From NCBI GenBank assembly GCA_937895825.1, contig CALBKP010000078.1, positions 1-46,323 on the forward strand: 46,323 bases of DNA. Reading direction: 5' to 3'. Source of the DNA: an uncultured Alistipes sp. (lineage in GTDB: Bacteria > Bacteroidota > Bacteroidia > Bacteroidales > Rikenellaceae). The notes under the pieces were generated by a model. That model saw only the letters and a program-made list of their open reading frames with translations, had not been told where the DNA came from and searched no databases. Numbering within the stretch: position 1 is the first letter of the stretch; every line of letters starts with the position of its first letter. This document shows positions 26,683-35,830 of this stretch, piece after piece. Both the position numbers and the translations under genes were made by a program.

Positions 26683-27837
26683 CTATTTAAGATGCTCAGC
26701 CATTTTAAGCTTTAACGAGCCGCTGCCGTAACCGACCCACTGGTCGATGATGATACCCTCGGGCGAAATAAGCACGTAGTTAGGAACACCACTCTGCTCA
26801 TAGTGGGCATAGATACCCGTTCCACGCTTGCCATCGCTCCAATTATGCCATGTTATCGGGTGCTTCTCACTGGCCTCGCGCCACGGCTTATCGCCATCGG
26901 TGGTGATGCTAACAACCTCCAAACAATCCTTATACTGCTCGGCAATAGCCCCCATCTCAGGCATAGCCATCACGCAAGGGGCGCATCCCGAACTCCAGAA
27001 GTCAACAAGGATATACTTGCCGTGCAACTCACCGAGCGTATGGCTTGCACCACTCATATCATACATCTGACCATCAATCATATGCTCTCCACAAACAGCC
27101 TTCTCCACGGGATATAGGTGTACACGAATCTGCTCAACCTCGGGGCGCGACAGCCACTCCTTGTCGAGTGAGTCGAATACCTCGCGTGCCGCCTCACGAT
27201 AAGGATAATCCTCCATGTAGTTACACATAGCCGCTATCTCCATAAGGTGAATAAGTCCCACAGCATCCATCTTTTGATGCTTCATGTGGTCGATGATGCG
27301 TCCGTGAATATCGACCATAATCTCCTGCTGCACTCTGCCGAGGCTATCGTAGCGCGCCTGAACAAGTAGTGGATCTTCATCAGATAGGTATAACTGCCCC
27401 TCCTCAATCATCACCCTTTGGAGCTTGTCGTAAAGTTCCTCGGCACTACGAACATAACCCTGCCATGAGTCATTTTCCGATGCCGGGCCATCAACGCGCC
27501 ATGTGTAGACGAGCTTATCATCACCCGTGATGCGAACACAATCGCCCGCCTCTGCCCATAGGTGTACGGGCATGCTCGGATAATCATCCTGCCAGCATAG
27601 CACGGTGAGATGCTCCTTCTTCTGCTCAGGCTTTACGCGGAAATAGAATCTACCATTCTGGAGGGTATCGTGATCAATACCAGGTGCCGGCTCACCAGTT
27701 GCGCGAAAGAGCGTAAATACTGCACCATCCTCAACTCCGGTAATATAGCCCTCGATTTCGTAGTAATCCTTCAGAGGTTGCTGACTACACGCCATAAGAG
27801 AGACGGCAGCAACCAGCGATACAACAAGTCTTTTCAT
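26683..27837 (-). CDS. TlpA-like thioredoxin-fold lipoprotein with DUF4369-like N-terminus
   Basis: A 384-residue lipoprotein (signal MKRLVVSLVAAVSLMAC, Cys17). Residues about 25-115 look like the DUF4369 beta-domain, about 120-245 are a helical linker, and 260-384 are a thioredoxin/AhpC-TSA fold with active-site C285-A-P-C288 (FWSSGCAPC) and a cis-Pro loop (SGVPNYVLI). It is probably a periplasm-facing thiol-disulfide reductase. The ATG at 27837 is chosen over an upstream in-frame start because it gives a proper signal peptide. It is monocistronic, between the promoter at 27868-27900 and the terminator at 26620-26658. Confidence 0.9.
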   Translation of the reverse strand: MKRLVVSLVAAVSLMACSQQPLKDYYEIEGYITGVEDGAVFTLFRATGEPAPGIDHDTLQNGRFYFRVKPEQKKEHLTVLCWQDDYPSMPVHLWAEAGDCVRITGDDKLVYTWRVDGPASENDSWQGYVRSAEELYDKLQRVMIEEGQLYLSDEDPLLVQARYDSLGRVQQEIMVDIHGRIIDHMKHQKMDAVGLIHLMEIAAMCNYMEDYPYREAAREVFDSLDKEWLSRPEVEQIRVHLYPVEKAVCGEHMIDGQMYDMSGASHTLGELHGKYILVDFWSSGCAPCVMAMPEMGAIAEQYKDCLEVVSITTDGDKPWREASEKHPITWHNWSDGKRGTGIYAHYEQSGVPNYVLISPEGIIIDQWVGYGSGSLKLKMAEHLK

Positions 27838-27867
27838 AACGATATTCTTATTGGTTAAAACTTTGCA

Positions 27868-27900
27868 CAAAGGTATGAAAAAAATCCCCCCCCCTGCAAA
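27868..27900 (-). promoter_or_regulatory. Promoter with G9-T7 spacer (possible phase-variable promoter)
   Basis: On the minus strand TTTG (27900-27897), 21 nt, TACCTTTG (27875-27868), 30 nt before the TlpA-like ATG. The spacer contains a run of nine G (plus-strand C at 27886-27894) next to seven T (plus-strand A at 27878-27884). Length changes in these runs would change the -33/-7 distance. Confidence 0.7.
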
Positions 27901-27990
27901 TTTACGATACATGATAATTGCAACTGATTAATATAAACCAAGTTACGCCAATACACACGCAAAAAAGCATAAAAATATAGATGGCAAATA

Positions 27991-29865
27991 TCAAAGTCCG
28001 CGGTCGATAATCTCCATGCGCTCATGCGTAATATCCACCATGCGGTCGACAGCCTCGTCGAACGTCAGAGTCTCATCGCCATTAATAGTCGTATCTATAC
28101 TCCACATGCCGAAGTTCACACCCCACGAACGCTTGATATACCCTCTCTCTCGCTCGATAAATTCGAACACCTCCATAAACTTAGGCTTTAGCAACTGCCA
28201 ACGTTCTGCGGCAAGGGCACGGAACGCATCATCTTGAAATAATCTATCGTACCACCAGGCATGCGTCATAAAGAGTCCCCATTGTGCTGCGGGCGAGGCG
28301 TTATACGAGAACGTGCCCCAGTCGAAATCCCACACAGGCCCCGCAACAAGCCTACCTACCCTATCCTTCGATAGATATACGCTACCAGGATTCGCAAGCT
28401 CATGGTTCACGCAAATCTCATATATCAGCCAGTAGTCGACAAACGACTGCACGTCGATATACTGCGCATAACCCAACGTAGCATCCGCAAAATTGCTACC
28501 GTATAGTACCTCTTCGACTTCGTTGATATGATTCTGAATCCAGCCAAGTTGCTCCGAGGTAAGATCCTCCTCATCGGGAAATTTCACGGAGAATGGGATG
28601 CCGTATGCTGACCACCACTGCCACATATTATCGAAGTGGAAGTCCAACTCCAGGAGGTAACCTCCAGTTATTGCATCGCCACTATTATCTCCAGGGGTCA
28701 TCTCCGTGATGGCCACACGGTCATTATCTACACGCACCTGCTCACATAACAAATACTGACCGAGATGCTTGCCATTGAGTACGAGTTCAACAAATTCACA
28801 CTTAGGAGTCCACGCCAACGATGTCTGTGCGGCGAGGAAGAAGGCCACACGATTACGCATAAGCGTACGATCCATATAGTTGGCCAGTAACACCCATCGC
28901 TTATGCTTGGGCATACCCATAACTGATTGTTTCTCCGTGAACTTCAGGGCATAAGGCTTCTTGGGATAGCCCCACGTAGAATTTCCGCGGCCACGGATAG
29001 CCACCTCCACACCCTCGATATCATCGAAACGTCCCATGCCATCGAGCCACAACGTAGAGTGCTCGACCCATCTATCCTTGGACCACACCTCCTGCTTACC
29101 TGGGGTATTGATACTCACCACAGGCAGACCAGTAAAGCAGTCGATATGCAGTGTATAGCTTAGCCTCTTATCAGCAAGAAAGGCATCGACCTGCACATCG
29201 CGGCTAAAGTCAACAGTTGTACCCTCCTTATCAACAACAACGCCGTCAATCTCCAAGCGGTCAACACCATCTGTAACAAACTGCGCAAAGTATGTACGAT
29301 GAGAGGTATAATGATCTATATAGGCATTAAATGTCTGCATCTCAACATCATAACTAAACACCACATCGCGCTTAAGTTCCGCATTGCCGCTCTTAGGCAG
29401 TGTTACGGCCACAATGCCTCCAACGTAGTTTGTGGTAGTTATGCGTATTGGATTGGATAGTATAAGCTCACCCGAGTCGAGTTTTATGGCGATATGGACG
29501 GCTACGCTATATACATCAGTAACAGCCCTATCCACAAGCGTTGCATGGTACATGCCGCGCTCTACGTCACTCTCTCGTATCGAACTAAGAGCTATCTCCT
29601 CGGGCTGCATCCTGAGGTTGTCGGCAAGACGTAACTCCACCTGACAGCCATCCGACGAGAGGGCATAGTTAAATAGTGCCTTAGGTTCTTCGACACGAAA
29701 TACCACCTCCACACTACCTCCAGTCTCAATGGCATATCCCTCACTCTCGCAAACGATACTATGTAGGCGTGACGGTTTGAGTGGGCTATCTGTCTCGCCC
29801 CCCTTATCGCCACAAGCTGCCATGAGTACTACGCCAAGAAGTAGTATGAGGTGTAGTCTCCGCAT
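27991..29865 (-). CDS. CotH-family lipoprotein kinase-like protein
   Basis: A 624-residue lipoprotein (LMAAC lipobox). The N-terminal part (about 25-270) is beta-rich and Ig-like. The CotH domain spans about 275-610, with GRGNSTWGYPKKPYALKF, LLANYMDRTLMRNRVAF, a FVELVLNGKHLGQYLLCEQV strand and the GPVWDFDWG metal-binding motif. CotH proteins are atypical protein kinases in spore coats; the role of Bacteroidetes surface versions is unknown. I prefer ATG 29865 over GTG 29868. It starts 4 nt after the GH30 stop, so the two form one unit, and it may act on or with the glycan system. The 27913-27990 gap shows no clear terminator. Confidence 0.88.
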   Translation of the reverse strand: MRRLHLILLLGVVLMAACGDKGGETDSPLKPSRLHSIVCESEGYAIETGGSVEVVFRVEEPKALFNYALSSDGCQVELRLADNLRMQPEEIALSSIRESDVERGMYHATLVDRAVTDVYSVAVHIAIKLDSGELILSNPIRITTTNYVGGIVAVTLPKSGNAELKRDVVFSYDVEMQTFNAYIDHYTSHRTYFAQFVTDGVDRLEIDGVVVDKEGTTVDFSRDVQVDAFLADKRLSYTLHIDCFTGLPVVSINTPGKQEVWSKDRWVEHSTLWLDGMGRFDDIEGVEVAIRGRGNSTWGYPKKPYALKFTEKQSVMGMPKHKRWVLLANYMDRTLMRNRVAFFLAAQTSLAWTPKCEFVELVLNGKHLGQYLLCEQVRVDNDRVAITEMTPGDNSGDAITGGYLLELDFHFDNMWQWWSAYGIPFSVKFPDEEDLTSEQLGWIQNHINEVEEVLYGSNFADATLGYAQYIDVQSFVDYWLIYEICVNHELANPGSVYLSKDRVGRLVAGPVWDFDWGTFSYNASPAAQWGLFMTHAWWYDRLFQDDAFRALAAERWQLLKPKFMEVFEFIERERGYIKRSWGVNFGMWSIDTTINGDETLTFDEAVDRMVDITHERMEIIDRGL

Positions 29866-29869
29866 CACA

Positions 29870-31609
29870 TTACCACTTAAGCGATGTTACCGAGCGTGCT
29901 GCAACGTTGAGTACGAAGTCACCCTTCGGACTCTTAACAACGACCTGTTTATCGCTGTCGGCATCGTTGAGGATTACGGCAGCAAGCGAGCCATCGGGAT
30001 TCTCAAATGCCGAGAGAGTAACGCCCGCGCCCGACGACTTAATGCGATAGGCACCACGCTGAACGACCTTCGACATGTGGCCGATGGCGTACCAGTGGCT
30101 ACGGAACGTAAGCGTTGAGTATGAATACGATGCATCGCAATCGACAAATCCATAGCATGTTGTACATCCACCAGGGCGGTTGGGGCCACGCTCAGCGTCG
30201 AGCATAAAGTTCCAAAGTATAACGGCACGGCAGTAGTTATTTATCGTACCGAGACATACCTCGCGAATGTGCCACAAGAGGTTATCGCCAAAGTTAGGAC
30301 ACCACGTACCGATACTCTGCTCCGTGAAGTAGATGCTCTTCGTAGGATCGGCCTTATAAATCTGTGCCAGTGCCGACGAGCTACCGCCGTAGGCGTGCCA
30401 TGCCGAGCCCTCGACATACTTCGATGCCTCTTTATCCGCGTAGATGTTCTTCACAAAGTCGGTAACGTCGAAATTATGGTCATAGATCCATATCTTGGTA
30501 TCGAGACCTGCAGCCTCAAACGCTGGGCCTAAATGGTTCTTGATGAAGTTACGCTGCTGCTCCCACGACATATAGGTCGATGCCGAGTTACCATCGTGCA
30601 ATGGCTCATTCTGCGGCGTTATTGACGCAATCTTGAAGCCGTTGAGCTCCATCTCCTCGACCCACATGACAAGATATTGAGCATACTCGTCATAGTAGTC
30701 AGGGTTAAGCTTACCACCAGCCCACTTATTATAAGGATTGTTCGAGTAACGGTCAATCTTCATCCAGAGAGGTGCTGTCCACGGTGCAGCGATAATCTTA
30801 ACATCGGGATTTATGGCCAAAATCTCACGAAGTACAGGAAAGAGATATGTGCTGTCGTCTGGGTGTACGCCGAAGAACTCCAAGCCCTCCTGGTCGCACC
30901 AAGTAAACTCCTGCAACGAGAAGTCCGAGCAGCCGATAGAGATACGCACATAGTTATAACCAAGACCCTCTGTCGGGTGGAATGCCTCACGAAGAAGCCT
31001 ATCGCGCTCCGTGGGGTTCATCTTTAAGAGGTTATATGCTGCCGAGCCAGTAATTGCAGGGCCAAAGCCCTCCATCGCCTGATAGTGAGTAGTATTGTCG
31101 ATAGTAAGCGTAAGGCTCTTATCCGTAGCGCTACGAACATCCTGCACCTCAACATCCTTCATAAGCATCGACTTTGATGCCGTTGTCGTAAATGCCTCAA
31201 CGCCACCCTCGGGGAAGTTATAGTCTATCTCACCCGAGGTCTTTACCTCGATGCCAACGACGTTAGTATATACGCTATTACGACCTGCTACGCCATATAT
31301 CTTGTAGGTATATCCCGACTCAAGACCATCGAACGTAACCATACCGCTCTCCGTGAGTGAACGTCCTCCACGTAGCGCCGAGAGCGAGGGTGTTGCTGCA
31401 TCTGCCTCATAAAGTCGGCAGTATGCAATGTCGGCATTGGCGAGTGTCACCTCAACATCGACACTATTATCCGTTGCAGATATCTGACGAAGCTCTATCA
31501 CGGTCTTATCCTTTGCGGGAGGGATGGTGGATTCCGAGTTATCGCCAGCACAACCATAAGTAAAACTGCATAGTGCAGCGATGAGCATGATGAATTTAAA
31601 CTGTATCAT
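29870..31609 (-). CDS. GH30 family glycoside hydrolase (probable endo-beta-1,6-glucanase), lipoprotein
   Basis: A 579-residue lipoprotein (FTYGC, Cys20). Residues about 36-124 form an Ig/fibronectin-like domain, followed by the GH30 (beta/alpha)8 barrel and a C-terminal beta-domain ending ARSVTSLKW. The acid/base is Glu335 in TPQNEP and the nucleophile is Glu430 in YFTEQS. GYNYVRISIGCSDFS and PWTAPLWMK are typical of the glucosylceramidase/beta-1,6-glucanase branch (GH30_3-like). Its place beside GH16 and GH3 supports beta-1,6-glucan branches as substrate. It heads the GH30-CotH unit, divergent from the DUF6377 regulator. Confidence 0.9.
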   Translation of the reverse strand: MIQFKFIMLIAALCSFTYGCAGDNSESTIPPAKDKTVIELRQISATDNSVDVEVTLANADIAYCRLYEADAATPSLSALRGGRSLTESGMVTFDGLESGYTYKIYGVAGRNSVYTNVVGIEVKTSGEIDYNFPEGGVEAFTTTASKSMLMKDVEVQDVRSATDKSLTLTIDNTTHYQAMEGFGPAITGSAAYNLLKMNPTERDRLLREAFHPTEGLGYNYVRISIGCSDFSLQEFTWCDQEGLEFFGVHPDDSTYLFPVLREILAINPDVKIIAAPWTAPLWMKIDRYSNNPYNKWAGGKLNPDYYDEYAQYLVMWVEEMELNGFKIASITPQNEPLHDGNSASTYMSWEQQRNFIKNHLGPAFEAAGLDTKIWIYDHNFDVTDFVKNIYADKEASKYVEGSAWHAYGGSSSALAQIYKADPTKSIYFTEQSIGTWCPNFGDNLLWHIREVCLGTINNYCRAVILWNFMLDAERGPNRPGGCTTCYGFVDCDASYSYSTLTFRSHWYAIGHMSKVVQRGAYRIKSSGAGVTLSAFENPDGSLAAVILNDADSDKQVVVKSPKGDFVLNVAARSVTSLKW

Positions 31610-31632
31610 AATCGTAGAGATGTTAAACTATA

Positions 31633-31640
31633 CAAAGTTA
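31633..31640 (-). promoter_or_regulatory. Candidate -7 box of GH30-CotH unit
   Basis: TAACTTTG on the minus strand ends 23 nt before the GH30 ATG. No convincing TTTG lies 19-21 nt upstream, so activation by a regulator may be needed. Confidence 0.5.
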
Positions 31641-31755
31641 ATAAAAAATGAGATACGAAAACTAATTCACAGACTATTACAGCTAAAAATATAGAGCCTA
31701 CACAACACAGCACACTGATAATAAGAGTGTTGAGCAAATATAAAAGTGGAGGGAA

Positions 31756-31786
31756 TTGTATATCTTAAAAATATTTCATAACTTTG
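31756..31786 (+). promoter_or_regulatory. Promoter of the DUF6377 regulator (leaderless candidate)
   Basis: TTG (31756-31758), 20 nt, TAACTTTG (31779-31786). Only 4 nt separate the box from the ATG at 31791, so the mRNA probably starts at or inside the start codon. Confidence 0.65.
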
Positions 31787-31790
31787 TAGT

Positions 31791-33467
31791 ATGAATAAGA
31801 GAGCTTTACACTACATCTTCGGGGTAATTATTACCCTATTTGGCATGGTAAATGCCGCACACGCACAGCGCGATATACTCGTTGAACTCGACAATATGTT
31901 GGATGCAGCCGATGGCTACGTCAATGCACGATATGCCCATATTCGTAGCTATGAAGCGATGCTCAACAACCATGAGCTAAGTCCCATGCAGCAATACAAC
32001 ATCTACAGTGACCTCTACAACGAATACTTTGCCTTTCAGTTTGATAAGGCTGTAGAGTCGCTCGACAGACGTTACGACCTCGCCCAAAGTATGGGTAGCC
32101 GCGAGCTTATGATGGATGTACAGATTGACCGCGCCATGCTATATACCACGTCGGCAATGTTCCTCGAGGCTGAGGAAATATTGGAGAAGGGCATTGACAC
32201 GCTAAATCTACAACATAATCAACTCATTGATTATTACAGCGCTCAACACCGTTTTCATTGCGATTTCTGGCACTACACGAGCGATGGTGAGGTACGCAAC
32301 CGTTCGGGACAGAAGCGTGCCTATTACCGTAGCCGTCTACTTGCTCTCATGGACAAGGATGAGACACTGCATAAGGTCATAACCATTCGCAACTACACCG
32401 AGAATGGTTGCTGGGAGGAGGCCGACAAGCTCAATCGCACACTATTGGGGACACTATCACCCGATCAGCACGAATACGCAATGTATGCCTACGATCAGGC
32501 GCGCATTTGCGAGGCCATGGAGCAACATGACGAGATGATAGAGTGGTTTGCACGCTCGGCCATCGCCGACATACAAACAGCAACGAAGGATAACGCTTCG
32601 TTGTGTAGCCTTGCTACGGTGCTACTTGAGTGTGACGATATAGACCGCGCATTCCGCTATATCACCATCTCGCTTAACGATGCCCTCTTCTACAATGCCA
32701 AGCTACGTCCGTGGCAGATCTCGGGAGTTATGCCCGACATCGAGAAGGCATATCAGGCCAAGCAACGACTCCAGAGCGAGGAGCTCAAGCATCAGGAGGA
32801 GCACTCGCGCCACTTGGCCATCATCATATCTATCCTTGCCGCGACACTCCTTGCCATATGCTGCTATATGGCGATACTCCTCTCGCGCCGAAATAAGGAT
32901 GCCCGCAAGATTGGCGAGATGAACGAGCGCATAGGTAACTCGAACATCGAACTTCAGACGCTCAACGACAAGCTCGCCGCAATAAATATCGACCTACGCG
33001 AGGCAAATGCCGTAAAGGAGGAGTATATAGCCCTATTCCTCTCGATGTGCTCGGACTATATCGAGAAGCTCACCACACTACAACGCAACGTGCGACGTAA
33101 GCTCTCGCAGGGTAAGGGCGCAGAGCTCGAACGCGAGATGTCGTCGTCGAGCATCATGGACGAGGAGTTGCAGAACTTCTACGACATGTTCGACAACGCC
33201 TTCCTAAACCTCTACCCCAACTTCGTTGATGAGTTCAACGCCCTGCTTAAGCCCGAGACACGCGTCGAGCCTAAACGTGGCGAGCGCCTAAATACCGAGC
33301 TACGCATCTTTGCCCTGATACGCCTCGGCATCAGCGACTCATCGCGCATTGCAGCTCTTTTACGCTACTCCGTAAATACGATATATAACTATCGCGCACG
33401 CACCAAGAGTAACGCCATAGGTGACCGCGACAGCTTCGAGGAGCGCATAAAGACAATAGGTAAATAA
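31791..33467 (+). CDS. DUF6377 membrane regulator with C-terminal helix-turn-helix
   Basis: A 558-residue protein with a signal peptide ending NAAHA (about 1-25), a TPR-like helical periplasmic sensor region (about 28-325), one membrane helix (342-365), a cytoplasmic coiled coil (about 370-425) and a DUF6377 C-terminal part ending in a LuxR-like helix-turn-helix (about 500-545, LGISDSSRIAALLRYSVNTIYNYRAR). Such proteins sit beside PULs and are thought to sense glycans in the periplasm and control transcription directly. It lies inside the locus, divergent from GH30 and convergent with GH3. Codon use matches the flanking enzymes (GAG-rich). Confidence 0.88.
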   Translation: MNKRALHYIFGVIITLFGMVNAAHAQRDILVELDNMLDAADGYVNARYAHIRSYEAMLNNHELSPMQQYNIYSDLYNEYFAFQFDKAVESLDRRYDLAQSMGSRELMMDVQIDRAMLYTTSAMFLEAEEILEKGIDTLNLQHNQLIDYYSAQHRFHCDFWHYTSDGEVRNRSGQKRAYYRSRLLALMDKDETLHKVITIRNYTENGCWEEADKLNRTLLGTLSPDQHEYAMYAYDQARICEAMEQHDEMIEWFARSAIADIQTATKDNASLCSLATVLLECDDIDRAFRYITISLNDALFYNAKLRPWQISGVMPDIEKAYQAKQRLQSEELKHQEEHSRHLAIIISILAATLLAICCYMAILLSRRNKDARKIGEMNERIGNSNIELQTLNDKLAAINIDLREANAVKEEYIALFLSMCSDYIEKLTTLQRNVRRKLSQGKGAELEREMSSSSIMDEELQNFYDMFDNAFLNLYPNFVDEFNALLKPETRVEPKRGERLNTELRIFALIRLGISDSSRIAALLRYSVNTIYNYRARTKSNAIGDRDSFEERIKTIGK

Positions 33468-33535
33468 TTAGCAGTGAGTAATTGGGGAACAAAATTTTCA
33501 TCCCCGTACTAAAGACTCATCACCCTCATAAAACT

Positions 33536-33571
33536 GATAGCCCGAGTGGACATCTGTCCACTCGGGCTATC
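33536..33571. terminator. Bidirectional terminator between DUF6377 and GH3 genes
   Basis: A perfect 16-bp stem GATAGCCCGAGTGGAC / GTCCACTCGGGCTATC with a 4-nt loop ATCT, placed between two convergent genes that end at 33467 and 33594. Confidence 0.85.
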
Positions 33572-33593
33572 GTTTAGTATTACAGCCAACCGC

Positions 33594-35807
33594 TTAGTTA
33601 ACCCTAAAGTTAATAGGCTCGCCAGAGGCTGAATCACCAGCAACCCACAATTGGAACTCTCCCGACTCAACAACATACTCCATATCGCGATTCCAGAATG
33701 CCAAATCCGATACAGGTAGGTCATACATCAGGTGTCTGGTCTCGCCAGGCTTAAGCGTCACACGCATAAAGCCCTTGAGTTCCTTGACTGGGCGGACAAC
33801 CGATCCTACGAGGTCACGAACATAGATCTGCACAACCTCCGTAGCCTCACGATCACCCGTGTTCGTAAGGTCGAAGTCGATGTGGATATAGTCGCTCTTA
33901 TCGAGAACGCTCTTATCAAGCGTTAAGTTCGAATACTCGAACGTAGTGTACGACAGACCATAGCCAAATGGAAACAATGGGCCGTAGCCAGTGTCAAGGT
34001 AGTACGATGTACAGCCAAGCGATGTCTGACCTGCCTTCAATGGAATATCGTTGAGCAGAGTCTCGGTGCCATTATTCGGACGACCTGTCATAGGATGATT
34101 ATAGTAGAACGGTGCCTGACCAGCGTCGCGCAGGAATGTCATCGGGAGCTTACCCGAGGGCACAGCCTCACCCGCGATAAGATCGGCGATAGCCTCGCCA
34201 CCCATAGTACCTGGGTGGAACGAGTAGAGCATAGCGTCGCACTCGGCCAAGTCGCGCTCGATAGTCAAAGGACGACCAGCAATGACAACTACAACGACGG
34301 GCTTACCCGTAGCCTTCATAGCAGCAATAAGCTCGCTCTGAGCGCCCTGAAGATTGAGGTTCGAGAGTGAGTGCGCCTCGCCCGAGAGGATTGCCTCCTC
34401 GCCTACGCATACCACGATAGCATCGGCCTTCTTGGCAGCCTTCTGAGCAGCTTTGAAGCCTGCGGTATTGGTATCGCGGCTATAGCTGAGCGTCGGCACG
34501 TTGATAACGTTGAAGTGTGCCGCCATAGCCTTAAGAGGCGTAACTGTATACTGCTCCTCGCCATCGAATGCCCATGTACCAAGCTGATCGTAGGGAGCAT
34601 CGGCCATAGGGCCTGTTACAAGCACGGTGCTACCCTTCGCAAGCGGAAGCACGTTGTTGCTATTCTGAATAAGTACGGCCGACTCGATGGCACACTGCTT
34701 AGCTGCGGCGAGGTGCTCGGGGGCGTATGCCACCTTACGAGCAAGGGTCTCGTCAACATAGGGATTCTCGAACAGGCCGAGGCGGAACTTAAGCTTAAGG
34801 ATGTTACGCACGGCATTGTTGATAGTATCCATCGAGAGCTTGCCCTCCTCGATAAGCGACTTGGTGTGCTGGATAAAGCCCCAAGACATCATATCCATAT
34901 CTACACCTGCATTGATAGATAGCTCCGTTGCATGCTTCAAATCCTCTGCAAAGCCATGAGCTATCATCTCGCCCGAAGAGTTCCAGTCCGTAACGACCAT
35001 ACCATCGAAGCCCCACTCCTTGCGCAAGATGTCACGGAGCAGCCAGTCGTTACCCGTAGATGGAAGGCCGTCAACATCGTTGAACGAAGTCATAAGCGTA
35101 AGAGCACCGGCTTCGACGCAGGCCTTAAATGCCGGGAAGTAGACGTTGCGTAACGCACGCTCCGATATCATCGTTGTATTGTAGTCACGACCACCCTCGG
35201 CAGCACCATAGCCAACGAAGTGCTTGATACAAGCAGCCATAGAGGTAGGATCCGTGAAATCCTCACCCTGGTAGCCCTTAACCATAGCTACACCCATCTG
35301 AACGTCGAGGTATGTATCCTCGCCTGAGCCCTCGGCGACACGTCCCCAGCGTGGGTCACGTGCAATGTCGAGCATAGGCGAGAATGTCCAGCGCACGCCC
35401 GAAGCTGTTGCCTCGATAGCAGCGATACGAGCACCCTGCTCAACAATCTCGGGGTTGAACGTGGCAGCCATACCCAGCGGGATGGGAAAGATGGTGCGGA
35501 AGCCGTGAATAACATCGCGGCTGACAAGCAGTGGAATACCCAAGCGGCTCTCCTCGACAGCGGCACGCTGCACGGCATTAATCTCCACGGGGTCAACGAT
35601 GTTGAGGATAGAACCTACGTTGCCCTCCTTGATCATCTCGGTAAACTGGTAGCCTCCCGAGAGCTGATTCATCTGGCCAATCTTCTCCTCAAGGGTCATC
35701 TTCGAGAGAAGCTCCTCGACACGCTGGTCGATGTCGGCGTTCTGTGCCATAGCCATCGTCCCCAGCGTAAGAGCCATAAGTGTTAATGCTAAACTCCTAA
35801 TTCTCAT
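33594..35807 (-). CDS. GH3 family beta-glucosidase (BglX-like)
   Basis: Removes terminal glucose from beta-gluco-oligosaccharides. It is 737 residues long, with a signal peptide ending MAMAQ and no lipobox, so it is likely periplasmic. The TIM-barrel domain has KHF (195-197) and the nucleophile Asp274 in VVTDWNS. The alpha/beta sandwich (about 385-600) and the C-terminal fibronectin type III-like domain (about 640-725) are both present, so the architecture is full-length. It is the last gene of the susC-susD-SGBP-GH16-GH3 series, 23 nt after GH16. Confidence 0.95.
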   Translation of the reverse strand: MRIRSLALTLMALTLGTMAMAQNADIDQRVEELLSKMTLEEKIGQMNQLSGGYQFTEMIKEGNVGSILNIVDPVEINAVQRAAVEESRLGIPLLVSRDVIHGFRTIFPIPLGMAATFNPEIVEQGARIAAIEATASGVRWTFSPMLDIARDPRWGRVAEGSGEDTYLDVQMGVAMVKGYQGEDFTDPTSMAACIKHFVGYGAAEGGRDYNTTMISERALRNVYFPAFKACVEAGALTLMTSFNDVDGLPSTGNDWLLRDILRKEWGFDGMVVTDWNSSGEMIAHGFAEDLKHATELSINAGVDMDMMSWGFIQHTKSLIEEGKLSMDTINNAVRNILKLKFRLGLFENPYVDETLARKVAYAPEHLAAAKQCAIESAVLIQNSNNVLPLAKGSTVLVTGPMADAPYDQLGTWAFDGEEQYTVTPLKAMAAHFNVINVPTLSYSRDTNTAGFKAAQKAAKKADAIVVCVGEEAILSGEAHSLSNLNLQGAQSELIAAMKATGKPVVVVVIAGRPLTIERDLAECDAMLYSFHPGTMGGEAIADLIAGEAVPSGKLPMTFLRDAGQAPFYYNHPMTGRPNNGTETLLNDIPLKAGQTSLGCTSYYLDTGYGPLFPFGYGLSYTTFEYSNLTLDKSVLDKSDYIHIDFDLTNTGDREATEVVQIYVRDLVGSVVRPVKELKGFMRVTLKPGETRHLMYDLPVSDLAFWNRDMEYVVESGEFQLWVAGDSASGEPINFRVN

Positions 35808-35830
35808 ATCGTTTGTGTTTTAATTAGTTA

